A DNA stretch of 64,000 nucleotides from Chryseobacterium sp. CY350. Lineage in GTDB: Bacteria > Bacteroidota > Bacteroidia > Flavobacteriales > Weeksellaceae. Below the pieces are notes generated by a model. The model was given only the letters and a program-made list of their open reading frames with translations. It had not been told where the DNA came from and searched no databases. The stretch is taken from NCBI RefSeq assembly GCF_027945075.1, contig NZ_CP116034.1:3472001-3536000 (forward strand), given 5' to 3'. Shown here in pieces: positions 54,399 to 63,429 of this stretch. Each line of letters begins with the position of its first letter. The stretch's first letter is position 1. The position numbers and the translations under genes are program-made.

Positions 54399-54932
54399 AT
54401 TAAATTAGAATAATATGACAAATTAATAGTGGAGTAGAAGAGTGCAGTTTTATGAATCAATTATTTAATATTAGAAGAAAGAACACTAAAATTCTAATAA
54501 AAGTTGATGGTTTTGAGTGAATTCTAACTCTTGATCAAACAGCCGAACATTCAAAAGTGTGGAAGAGTATGTGAAAAGTTCACGGGCGATTAAATATGTT
54601 AGATAAGAATTTTCACGACAGTTATCGTGTAAATGTCACTAAAAGTTTAAATATAATTAAAGCAATTTTATACAAAACTATTCGAATGACTAATTTCTAA
54701 AACGATATTTAAAAAAGTTTATTTATAATTTGAGAATTAAAATTTTGATAGATAACTTATTGCCGAGTGGCTCATCATACAAAGGATGTGTGATGTTTTA
54801 GCGTCATTCATTTTATTGTCAAAAAAAACCATCATAAACTAAAAAGTAAATGATGGTCAGTTATTTTAAATTTCGCTTAAAACGAGATCATGTTTTATTA
54901 AAATCTTCAGTAAAAGAAAAATTTAATGATTA
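54399..54932. other. Gene-poor AT-rich spacer
   Basis: No gene could be supported here. Several weak hairpins occur (for example CACGA/TCGTG near 54617-54635 and CCATCA/TGATGG near 54830-54860). A 73-codon open frame at 54850-55071 overlaps the terminator and end of the next gene and is not protein-like. It marks the boundary between the efflux operon and the accessory region. Confidence 0.5.
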
Positions 54933-55004
54933 TAAAAAAGCCCCTATTTCAACATTTTTTTCCTCATTTGTATCTTTGATCAGAAATATAGGGGCTTGTT
55001 TTTT
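54933..55004 (-). terminator. Long-loop terminator after the 176-aa secreted protein gene
   Basis: On the minus strand AAGCCCCTATATTTC and GAAATAGGGGCTT pair with a 2-nt bulge around a loop of about 32 nt, followed by TTTTTT, just beyond the stop codon. Confidence 0.65.
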
Positions 55005-55011
55005 TATGTCT

Positions 55012-55542
55012 CTATGGTTTCCAAAAACTCCACATTGCTCCGTTGTATACAGCAAGTTGTTTCTTCGTTAAATCATAAACCATCATACCTGCACTAGGGT
55101 TCAGGATGTTTAGATGCGGGCTGGCTACTCGCGGAAGTACCATTGCTTTGTTCGTATCCGTAAGGACAAGAATTCCGTCTACGCTATCTGTCGCCGCATT
55201 GCTTCCTATAGCTGTTTTAGCGGTCGGCTTTTCAACCTTTTCATTACCCTGGAGGGAAAGATCAACTACCCCTGAAGTATCCACAGTTAGGTCAAACCAT
55301 GTGTTGGTTGCAATATCCTTCAGGTATTTTACTTTTTTGTCTGAAGCATCGTAGATAATGGTTCCGTTTTCTGTCATGCTGCTTTTATCAACAATATAGG
55401 GAAGAATCAATCCTCTATTTTCTGTGTCTGCAAATTCCAAAGACACAGATGCGTTGGTAACACTTGGCTTCCCCATTGCAACCTGAGATTTTACTCCGAT
55501 CGTTCCTATAAGGAGGATAAGTGCTGTAGTTATATTTTTCAT
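55012..55542 (-). CDS. Secreted protein with two LPRV/GMMVYD-type modules, 176 aa
   Basis: Signal peptide MKNITTALILLIGTIGVKS. The mature part has two related modules: residues about 33-84 (RGLILPYIVDKSSM...GTIIYDASDKKVKYLKD...TWFDLT) and 124-175 (KAMVLPRVASPHL...GMMVYDLTKKQLAVYNGAMWSFW). The same module occurs once in the 1181-residue protein encoded next to it (about residues 875-935). Such modules are frequent in secreted Bacteroidota proteins and sometimes precede fibre-like domains; their function is unknown. No type IX sorting domain is visible. A 13-bp inverted repeat sits about 27 nt upstream of the start. Confidence 0.75.
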   Translation of the reverse strand: MKNITTALILLIGTIGVKSQVAMGKPSVTNASVSLEFADTENRGLILPYIVDKSSMTENGTIIYDASDKKVKYLKDIATNTWFDLTVDTSGVVDLSLQGNEKVEKPTAKTAIGSNAATDSVDGILVLTDTNKAMVLPRVASPHLNILNPSAGMMVYDLTKKQLAVYNGAMWSFWKP

Positions 55543-55568
55543 CTTTGTTAATTTTATAAATTTGAAAA

Positions 55569-55614
55569 AATTGAAAATCGAAAGCTTTTCGAATTGGTCT
55601 CTCGATTTTCAATT
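55569..55614 (-). terminator. 13-bp inverted repeat between the two secreted-protein genes
   Basis: AATTGAAAATCGA (55569-55581) and TCGATTTTCAATT (55602-55614) are perfect reverse complements around a 20-nt loop. On the minus strand a TTTTTTC tract follows, so it could terminate the 1181-residue gene or act as an attenuator in front of the 176-residue gene. Confidence 0.6.
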
Positions 55615-55679
55615 AAATATTTAAATTTAAGTACCACAATTGGTTACATTTTAAATATTTTTTTATTATGTAATATAAA

Positions 55680-58600
55680 TTAAAGACCCAATTTGTCTAA
55701 AGCGTACGCCATTATATTATGAAGATATTTTTCCTGAGCAGTGTCTACATTTGTACCAGAAATATCTGAAGCTCTAAATACTCCTTCGTCCCAGAAAAAG
55801 ATTACTCTGCCTCCAGTACCTGTAGTCCAGATACCAGCGTTAGCAGAAGCTACTCCACCTTCACTTGCCAGAACTTCAGATCCTGCTGCCAATTGAGTTT
55901 TCAAAACTCTTCCCATTGTTTGAGCTGCTGTAATTGCTGTGTTTCCAGCCACATTACCAAATACACCTGTTGAACCTGTAGTTCCTGCCACTGTGTAAGA
56001 ATATGCCGATCCGCTTCCTACCGTGCCTGTTCCTCCAAAACCTTGATGTGCCGGTGTATTTCTAGTACTATCCAATAAAACAATTACTACTCCTCCGAGG
56101 TCTGTAAATTCTTTTATTTTTGCAATCGTTGCTGCATCTAAGTCTACGTTGAATTGTACACCCACACAAAATACATCTACCATACTTTTCAGCTGTGCTC
56201 CGGATAAGGTGCTCAACTCTTGTGCTTCAAACTTGAAAAAGTTGAATCCTTCTATTTTGTTGTACGTACCTGTAGTTCCGTAATTAAGCGGACTCTGAAG
56301 CTGAGAATTAAATGTTGGAAGTCCTGTTCCGCCTATTGCGTATTCATTCCCATCCCACAATCCGGCCCAATAACCGATGTTAATTTTTCTAGCTGTCGTA
56401 TCTGGGCAAGTTTGAGTACTCATACAATGCCAAGCTGGTAAAGTACTTCCATCCTTAACAGTGTACATCTTAAGACACTTGTTGGTGGTGTCAAAAACCA
56501 TCATTCCCTCTACAAAATTTGCTGATGCAATGCCTACAGGATTTCCTGAAACATCAAACGCAACCCTGTTTGGAACAAATCCTTTGGTTTTGGCTTCTAA
56601 TGCCAACCAAGCGCCTTTTCTCGCCATAGGCCAATTGTCTGTATTCTCTGCTCCAGCTCTGCTAAGCGATGTAATACCTATTTTACTATCTAATCCTGTA
56701 CCAGTAGCTCCTGGTTTGTAGCAAGTGCTTGCTGTAGCTGTAGTAGTTACACCAAATGTAAAGTATCTATTAATATTTTCAGGGTCAAAATCATTATTAA
56801 ATACCCAGTTACTACCTACTTTCGTTCCTAGAACAAGCTTTACATTGGTTGTAAGATTTTCATTATCTGCAATAATCATGTAAGCTACAGCTCCGGTATC
56901 AAACTGATTTTCATAAGTTGATAGATCAGCTTGGAAATAGGTATTTCGTGTAGTACCTGTTCTCTGAGAAAGCCATTTTCTCTGAATTATTTTTAGTGCG
57001 TTTCCATTAATGGTGGTTGCCATCATTGGTAGAGAAGTATTGTTATTATCTCCAGCGACGAAAAATTCCTGATCATCAGAGATCGCTGTTCTGGAGGGGT
57101 CAAGGTTACCTGTAACGAAATCATTATTGGTAGCCATCGTAACAATTGTTCCACTATTTACACTTACCGATACCTTTTGATGTAAAGTACTGATGTCATC
57201 TCTTCCTATCCCAAATACATTATTATGGTATGTAGGATTGGCAATTCCGTTCCAAACTGCTGTACTATTTGATGACAAATAGTTAAATGTTCCGGTGTCA
57301 ATGCCCTCATTACGCAAAGTAAGACCATATTTGATTCCTAAATAAGAATTAATTCTTTGATTTTCATTTCCAGATTTTGGAGATGTATATACAATCACTT
57401 CTGGGATTAATCCGTTCCATGGCTGATTAACACCATTGATAAAATCATTTCCGACAATAAAATTACCTGCCGGAGAACTTTGATTACCTCCTGTTCGGGC
57501 TGGGAAACCATCAAATTCTATTCGTGCAGTACCTGCTACAGCATGCTGCCAGTGACCAGACATCAAATAGGATTGTGATAATGTTATATCCGGGTTGGCG
57601 GCAGTACCGTACAAACTTGTCCACATCATAAACTTTGGTCCAGGATATGCACCAAGGTGGGGATTATCTCCGTTAGCTCCGACGCCAAGCAAAGTATTTG
57701 CTCCTGAATTTACTTCTAAAGATGCGACAGAGTACATAGATAGGCTGTTATTAACTCCACGATTGGCAACCTGATTATTACCCATAGCCTTATTAGCAAA
57801 ATTACCAGCAGGATTATAGTTAAACTTCTTAAATGAATTTGCTAGAATAGGCTGCATTCCCGCAGTCGGCTGTGTTAGGTCATAATCATTTCCTGACTGA
57901 TCTTTCCATAAAGATGGAGAAAAGTCCTTATCAGCTTTTGCCCATAATCCCAATCCAGTAACTACACCTCCGGGAGCTCCATATTTAAGTATGCCATATT
58001 TTAATCCTGTAATGTCAGATGTTCCTGCAGTTAGAGTCAACTGACCATTTGGAGAACCATCGTTGCCAGTCACGGTTGTACTTTCTCCTACGGTAGACCA
58101 ACCCAAATTAAGTTGCGTAATCGGAGCCGGCTGACCGATCGTACCCGTATTTTTACTAAGTGAAAGCGAATAGGTTTCTCCTTCTGTAACATACATTGAT
58201 GGTATGGTAAATGCACCTGCTGTTACAGTTGCAGAATAAACTAATAATCCATTAGTATCTATCAGGTTAACATATAAACCACCGCCATTAATGGGTAACC
58301 CGTTAATATTAGCAGAACCATCTATATCATGATATACATTTCCGGTTATGGATGGTTTTGCAAGAGGTAATAAAGGTACTATATTAAGACGGACAGCAGT
58401 AATTCTTTGTGCCGAAGATTTTGTAAGAGTGGTAGAAGCTGCCCCGTTCCGATAGGCGGTTAATAAGCTTACCCCATCTGGCTCATTGATTCTAAGATTA
58501 AATGCACTACCTGCGTTATTAGTAATCTTCATTTGATTAATATTCGTCCAACCTGCATCGAATGAGATATTTTCATCCATTGCAGTAGCCCCAAAACTTA

Positions 58601-59225
58601 CATACATTACATCCGTGGCCGTTCTTCCAACCGGGGTGGCGGCAACTGTAGGAGTAAGGTTAAAGGTAGTGTTTTGGGTGGCTGCTTCAATCCAACTGTT
58701 GGAGCCTGTGGAAGTAAAGGAGGTGGATGGGCTTACATTTCCATAGACCTCAATGGAGACCGCAACTTCATCTGCTACATTAGCAGGAGTTATTATACCG
58801 GAAAAATCAAATGTGGACAGACCTGTTGGTAGACCTTGAGAATCCGACAGGGTATATCTGTAAAAAGAAGAAGACATTTCAGCAGTGGAGAAAGTACCAC
58901 CTCCAACTGCTAAATGATATGTTCTCAGTACAGAGCTTCCTGTCATACTTTGCCCGGCTACAGTAAGCGGGAAATAATCTGCTCCCGAGTTTCCGGATGG
59001 GTAATTATTCGCAGCCCCTGGTCGGTGGTCTCTCTCGAACCAGAAATGGATAATCATTACCCGGTTCTGTCCCGCGGGTATGTTCCAACTAAGTGTGGGC
59101 TTTCCACCGGTTCCGCTACCTATGGCAGAAATAGATGTTTTTCCCAAAAGAGTTACATTCTGCGCAGATAGATTTCCGGAAAGGAAATAAAGTACCGCAA
59201 AGAATAGTAATATAAATTTTTTCAT
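55680..59225 (-). CDS. Large secreted multidomain protein, 1181 aa
   Basis: Signal peptide MKKFILLFFAVLYFLSGNLSA. By eye, a beta-rich N-terminal region (to about residue 285); an SdrD-B/CNA-B-like insert (ITGNVYHDIDGSANINGL, about 294-390); a lectin-like/DUF8202-type region (GLGLWAKADKDFSPSLWKDQSGNDY ... PEVIVYTSPKSGNENQRINSYLGIKYGLT, about 420-640); a Thr/Asn-rich stretch; one LPRV/GMMVFD module (about 875-935); and a C-terminal domain with the look of a glutamine-amidotransferase-like alpha/beta fold (FEAQELSTLSGAQLKSMVD ... GGVVIVLLD ... GGRVIFFWDEGVFRASD). No catalytic cysteine is clear. No standard type IX tail is visible, so how it reaches the surface is open. It is possibly an adhesin or glycan-binding protein. 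Confidence 0.75.
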   Translation of the reverse strand: MKKFILLFFAVLYFLSGNLSAQNVTLLGKTSISAIGSGTGGKPTLSWNIPAGQNRVMIIHFWFERDHRPGAANNYPSGNSGADYFPLTVAGQSMTGSSVLRTYHLAVGGGTFSTAEMSSSFYRYTLSDSQGLPTGLSTFDFSGIITPANVADEVAVSIEVYGNVSPSTSFTSTGSNSWIEAATQNTTFNLTPTVAATPVGRTATDVMYVSFGATAMDENISFDAGWTNINQMKITNNAGSAFNLRINEPDGVSLLTAYRNGAASTTLTKSSAQRITAVRLNIVPLLPLAKPSITGNVYHDIDGSANINGLPINGGGLYVNLIDTNGLLVYSATVTAGAFTIPSMYVTEGETYSLSLSKNTGTIGQPAPITQLNLGWSTVGESTTVTGNDGSPNGQLTLTAGTSDITGLKYGILKYGAPGGVVTGLGLWAKADKDFSPSLWKDQSGNDYDLTQPTAGMQPILANSFKKFNYNPAGNFANKAMGNNQVANRGVNNSLSMYSVASLEVNSGANTLLGVGANGDNPHLGAYPGPKFMMWTSLYGTAANPDITLSQSYLMSGHWQHAVAGTARIEFDGFPARTGGNQSSPAGNFIVGNDFINGVNQPWNGLIPEVIVYTSPKSGNENQRINSYLGIKYGLTLRNEGIDTGTFNYLSSNSTAVWNGIANPTYHNNVFGIGRDDISTLHQKVSVSVNSGTIVTMATNNDFVTGNLDPSRTAISDDQEFFVAGDNNNTSLPMMATTINGNALKIIQRKWLSQRTGTTRNTYFQADLSTYENQFDTGAVAYMIIADNENLTTNVKLVLGTKVGSNWVFNNDFDPENINRYFTFGVTTTATASTCYKPGATGTGLDSKIGITSLSRAGAENTDNWPMARKGAWLALEAKTKGFVPNRVAFDVSGNPVGIASANFVEGMMVFDTTNKCLKMYTVKDGSTLPAWHCMSTQTCPDTTARKINIGYWAGLWDGNEYAIGGTGLPTFNSQLQSPLNYGTTGTYNKIEGFNFFKFEAQELSTLSGAQLKSMVDVFCVGVQFNVDLDAATIAKIKEFTDLGGVVIVLLDSTRNTPAHQGFGGTGTVGSGSAYSYTVAGTTGSTGVFGNVAGNTAITAAQTMGRVLKTQLAAGSEVLASEGGVASANAGIWTTGTGGRVIFFWDEGVFRASDISGTNVDTAQEKYLHNIMAYALDKLGL

Positions 59226-59446
59226 TTTAGTGGTTTTTTTGAAATTAATTGTAGGTCTTTTGCCTAGATATGATCATTTATAAAATTATTGGATATCTGT
59301 GGTTGATTCTTTATGTTTTCTCACTATTTATAAGTTACCTTAGGTGTTATTTCCAATTGATATACTTGAGTCTTATTTATTTTTCTATAATATAAAATAT
59401 GGTGTGATGTGGATGAATTCTATACATATCATCTAAGGCTGTTACC

Positions 59447-59494
59447 AAAAAAATCAACAGACCAACACTGATTCGTAGTATTAGTCTGTTGATT
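59447..59494 (-). terminator. Terminator after the cysteine-rich peptide gene
   Basis: AATCAACAGAC (59452-59462) and GTCTGTTGATT (59484-59494) form a perfect 11-bp stem with a 21-nt loop; on the minus strand a run of seven T's follows. Confidence 0.7.
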
Positions 59495-59501
59495 AAAGAG
59501 A

Positions 59502-59762
59502 TTATCTATTCTCAGTTCCTCCACCTCCATCACATACTCTGCTTATCTCACATTTTGTAGCAAGACAAGTAAGTGGAATACAAAGAAAATAAGGAGTCGA
59601 AACTTTATAGGTCACTGTACATTTGTTTTCAGTTACTTTAATATAAGTTACTACGATACATGTCTGTGTAGTTTCGGGCTGATTGTTTGAGATAGTGTTA
59701 GCATTAAGTGTTGCTGTTCCCATAGTTGCAAGTAGTAAACCTGCGAAAAGTGTCTTTTTCAT
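59502..59762 (-). CDS. Small secreted six-cysteine protein, 86 aa
   Basis: Signal peptide MKKTLFAGLLLATMGTATLNA with probable cleavage at about residue 21, leaving about 65 residues with six cysteines (C35, C48, C61, C66, C71, C77) and the C-terminal tail GGGGTENR. The even number of cysteines suggests three disulfides. I do not recognise the family. It has its own terminator and lies upstream of the large secreted protein on the same strand, next to 1.3 kb of non-coding DNA. It could be a secreted effector, an inhibitor or a structural peptide. No modifying enzymes or dedicated transporter genes are nearby. Confidence 0.7.
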   Translation of the reverse strand: MKKTLFAGLLLATMGTATLNANTISNNQPETTQTCIVVTYIKVTENKCTVTYKVSTPYFLCIPLTCLATKCEISRVCDGGGGTENR

Positions 59763-61085
59763 CTTAGTGAATTTTTTTTATTAATTTGTGTTCTTTGTGA
59801 AATCCAGAATGGTTCATTTGTCCATAGATCTTTCTAAATGGACGATTCTGGAGTTTTGTCTTGACCCTTTGCTTTGGAATGGCAAGTAAAAAGTATGGAT
59901 CTTTTTTGTAATATGCTGAAAATCTAGCTTAAAATTCTTTATACAAAATTCTGAACCTTCAGAAGCTGTATAATATTCTCTGTAAAAGACTGTGGGATTT
60001 TCTGCAAGAAGTAGTACAAAATACTTTTTACTTTACGTTGAAGTATGCCTTCGTAATCTTATCTCATATTTGTGTTTTTTTGTTTTTAAATACTATTTTT
60101 CCTATTTGAAAAAATGATGCCTTTCACAAATTTGAAAGCCATTCTTTTTGTATTTTAAGATATTTATCAAACTATAATTATATTAAAAATGTAACATCCT
60201 TTACAGGCTGCTCTATTATTGTATTTACAGTACTGACTTAATAAATTGCTGCAAAATTAGATCAATCTTTGATAAATTATTTTTTATGGTGTAAGAATTT
60301 CGGAATTAGTACTGTGTTTTAAGCGAAAAATACTACCCAATATGCACCCTTGATGATTTTATAATTGTCTATAAATCAAGCGTATTTACTTGTAAATTAA
60401 AAAAAATATGAATTTATCGCAGCATTAATCAATAAATTTACATAAGCTTCATTTTTTCGTTTGTATGATCTCAATATTGGTTACGTATTTGTTTAAAAAA
60501 AAAAATTTGAAATTATATTACTCTTTTAAAGAAAACTATAGTTGTAAATATTCGAGTGTTTTTTGTGGACTATGGATTTGTGTACGACGAGATCTATGAT
60601 AATGGGATATTGTCGGTTTAAAGATGTAATAGTTAAAGATAACTAATGAAATAGACTTTTTTAGAAATATAACTGTATTGAAAGTTTAAGGTGCAAATTT
60701 AAACAATATCATTCTGCATTTATTCCTTTCTTTAATTTTATAGTATAAATTTTCAATAAAAAATTAAAATACCGCATCTGAATTTATTTAAATCATTATT
60801 TTTACTAAGATTTTTTTCATGAATTGCTGGAAATATATTTTGTTAAGTGAATATTAATGTTCTGATATATCATATATATATAATGTGGTATAAGTTATTT
60901 TAATTTTAAACAGAAAAAACCATATCAAAAACTATTAAGCTATTAAATATAAATTTCAATAAGATCTGCGCAAGATCTGCACAAGTATAGATTCGAATAA
61001 TGTAAAATAATTAATTTTGAGAACATTAAAACAATAAATATCAATAATTTAAAAACCTATTGTAATTAACTAAAAAATACAAATT
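59763..61085. other. 1.3-kb AT-rich region without a supported gene
   Basis: No complete gene was found. On the minus strand 59816-60032 is an open frame of 72 codons without a start (contains YREYYTASEGSEFCIKNF), and an overlapping frame 59939-60058 reads DYEGILQRKVKSILYYF; either may be a gene remnant. A hairpin (CCAGAAT/ATTCTGG plus GTCCAT/ATGGAC) lies at 59804-59851 and an 11-bp tandem repeat (AAGATCTGCGC, AAGATCTGCAC) at 60961-60982. The rest is very AT-rich, including ATATATATA runs near 60880. Confidence 0.5.
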
Positions 61086-62460
61086 ATGAACAAATATCAA
61101 ACAATTTTTGATACACAAAAGGAATTTTTCTATACTGATGCTTCCAAAACTTATGAGTGGAGGATAGATCAGCTAAATAGGCTCGAAAGAATGCTTACTG
61201 AGAATCAGGACTCGTTTTGCCAGGCTCTGAAAACTGATTTTAATAAACCACCATTCGAGCAACTATTTGAGATAACCGTACCGTTGGGTAATATTAAATA
61301 TTACAAAGAAAATCTCAAACAATTAATGGCTCCAGAATCAGTTGCTATTCCTGTCGGGCTCGATGAAACTGGTAACAAAGGAATTATTTTTAAAGAGCCT
61401 TTTGGTGTAACTTTGGTAATAGGACCGTTCAATGCTCCCATCTTATTGCTGCTGGATCCTGCTATTGCAGCACTTGCAGCGGGAAATCCGGTCATTCTAA
61501 AACCTGCCAATGTAACACCTACTGTTGCTGCTTTGTTTCAAAAACTTATTCCTAAATGTTTTGAACCTGAAGCCGTAAGTATTGTAACCGGTGAAAGAGA
61601 AGAGATTACTGCTTTACTTGAACTGCCATTTGACTTTATTTTCTTTACGGGAAGTTCTACTGTTGGCAAGGTCATCATGCGCGCCGCTGCAGAAAACTTA
61701 ACTCCTGTAATTCTGGAACTTGGAGGACAAAATCCGACAATAGTTGATGAAACTGCAAATCTTGATATTGCTGTTGACCGGATTGCTTGGGGACATATGG
61801 CAATTTCTGGACAATGGTGCATTGCGCCGGGCTATGTGTATGTGCACGAAAGTGTTGCGACAGAATTTATAGAGAAACTAAAAGCTTCCGTAAAGAAAAT
61901 GTATGGTTAAGATCCTAGTCAAAGTCCTGATTTTGCAAGGATGATCAGCGAGCATGACACAGAAAGAGTGGCATCATATATTATTCCTGAAAAAGTAGTG
62001 TTGGGAGGTCGATATGATATAAAGAATAGATATGTGGAGCCAACTATTTTATTTCCTAGTTCCTGGGAAGATCCGGCGATGCAGCAGGAAATTTTCGGAC
62101 CTGTATTTCCAATTTTGGTTTATAAGGATTTAAAGGAAATTGTAGAAATTATCAAACGCAAACCAAAATCTCTGGCAGCATATTTCTTCAGTAAAAATCA
62201 AAAAAATATCGACTATTTTGTTAATTCTGTATCATTTGGTGGCGGTTGTATCAACCAAACCAACCTTCACTGCTGGATAGACAGTGCCTTTTGGTGGTGT
62301 AGGATATGCTGGTATGGGAAAATATTATGGAAAAGCAGGTTTTGATGCATTAAGTAATACAAAAGCGATGCTCATAGGAAATCCGGATCTGGAACTTGAT
62401 GTTTTTCCTCCTTATGAGGGAAAGGATATTGCAAAAAACTTAAGTTTATTTGGCTCGTAG
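61086..62460 (+). pseudogene. Aldehyde dehydrogenase pseudogene (ALDH3-type)
   Basis: The first 274 codons encode an ALDH with VIGPFNAPILLLLDPAIAALAAGNP, FFTGSSTVGKVIM, E211 in LELGGQNPTIV and the catalytic C245 in SGQWCIAPGYV. Translation then meets TAA at 61908-61910, at the place where related enzymes read YG(E/D)DPSQSPDFA. The same frame continues in full register after the stop (DPSQSPDFARMISEHDTERV ... EIFGPVFPIL ... GGGCINQTNLHCWIDS), until a second lesion at 62286, where only one base separates AGT from CCT and shifts the frame. The end PFGGVGYAGMGKYYGKAGFDAL ... LSLFGS runs to TAG 62458-62460. Total intact length would be about 457 residues. Two independent lesions make function unlikely. 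Confidence 0.88.
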
Positions 62461-62507
62461 TATAACTTAAAGACAACAAAATGTATTAAAAATAAAACAC
62501 GTCAAGT

Positions 62508-62533
62508 TTTGTCGCATTACAGTAATAGCTTTG
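62508..62533 (+). promoter_or_regulatory. Putative promoter for the 231-aa gene
   Basis: TTTG at 62508-62511 and TAGCTTTG at 62526-62533; the 14-nt spacer is shorter than usual, so the -33 assignment is doubtful. Confidence 0.4.
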
Positions 62534-62552
62534 AATTATAAATATTACAGCT

Positions 62553-63248
62553 ATGAAAATTCCATTTTATTTAAGTTTCAGAGAATTTGAAAACGATTAT
62601 TATAACAATCTTGAAATTTGGTTTGAGAACAATCAAAATACAAATGAAACAGACTTTCTTTTGGCTGTAAAAGAGTTTTATAAACCTTACCTCTGTTACA
62701 GTTTTGCTGATGATAAGTTGCAGACCGAAGCGTTGATAGAGGTAAAAAACTGTTTCTTTTCTTTTCTTGAGAATTATGGAATATCATTTCATATTGATGA
62801 AAAGACCAAAAATTCTAAGACAAAAATTAACTCAGTTTCAGAAGCGAAAACGATATCAATGATGGATTATGCACAATGTGTTTTAGATAAAATTTATACC
62901 TATTTTCAGCAATATCAAATATCAATGAAAGAAAATGAGACCGTACTTAATTATATAAATAATTACGAAATAATCACACTACGAGAAAAAAACGGATATT
63001 GCTTAGATTATGATATGCATCAGAAAACAATTCCTTTCTTAAAAGTATATTTGCCACGTTTTGGAAGCACGGTTGACATTTCTTTGTACAGAGATTTTTA
63101 CTGTTCGGCTGTAAAAATTGCTGATTTTATCGATCAGAAATTAAAAGCAGTAGAAGCATTTGATCAGAGTATTTATACAGAATTAAAATCTGAAGCTGTC
63201 ATGAAAATTCACATGAGAGGGCATAGTTTCCTTACGATCTGTAATTGA
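62553..63248 (+). CDS. Hypothetical protein, 231 aa
   Basis: A soluble protein starting MKIPFYLSFREFENDYYNNL, with no signal peptide or membrane segment. It is rich in aromatic and acidic residues and mainly helical at the N-terminal end. In the last third, KVYLPRFGSTVDISLYRDFYCSAVKIADFIDQKL looks like a beta-alpha unit. I do not recognise a family. It follows the ALDH pseudogene by about 90 nt with its own possible promoter and is closed by a terminator. Confidence 0.65.
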   Translation: MKIPFYLSFREFENDYYNNLEIWFENNQNTNETDFLLAVKEFYKPYLCYSFADDKLQTEALIEVKNCFFSFLENYGISFHIDEKTKNSKTKINSVSEAKTISMMDYAQCVLDKIYTYFQQYQISMKENETVLNYINNYEIITLREKNGYCLDYDMHQKTIPFLKVYLPRFGSTVDISLYRDFYCSAVKIADFIDQKLKAVEAFDQSIYTELKSEAVMKIHMRGHSFLTICN

Positions 63249-63311
63249 TAACATCTTCTACTTTCGTTTTCTCTTACTGTTGTTGTGCAATCATTTGATT
63301 ATACTAAGATA

Positions 63312-63345
63312 AAATCCAGACCTGTTGATCTGGATTTATTTTTTG
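63312..63345 (+). terminator. Terminator after the 231-aa gene
   Basis: AAATCCAGA and TCTGGATTT form a perfect 9-bp stem with an 8-nt loop, followed by ATTTTTT. Confidence 0.8.
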
Positions 63346-63429
63346 AAATAAAGAGTTATATTTTATCTCTTTTCTGTTTCGTCATAATAATGCAAATTCT
63401 TTTCTGCTGACGTAGTTTTTGATTCAATT

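Noticed and set aside
54850..55071. A 73-codon open frame on the plus strand
   Set aside because: It overlaps a terminator hairpin and the 3' end of the secreted protein gene on the other strand, and its product is not protein-like.
59763..61085. An insertion sequence or integrated element in the empty spacer
   Set aside because: No transposase or integrase fragment, no terminal inverted repeats and no target duplication could be seen.
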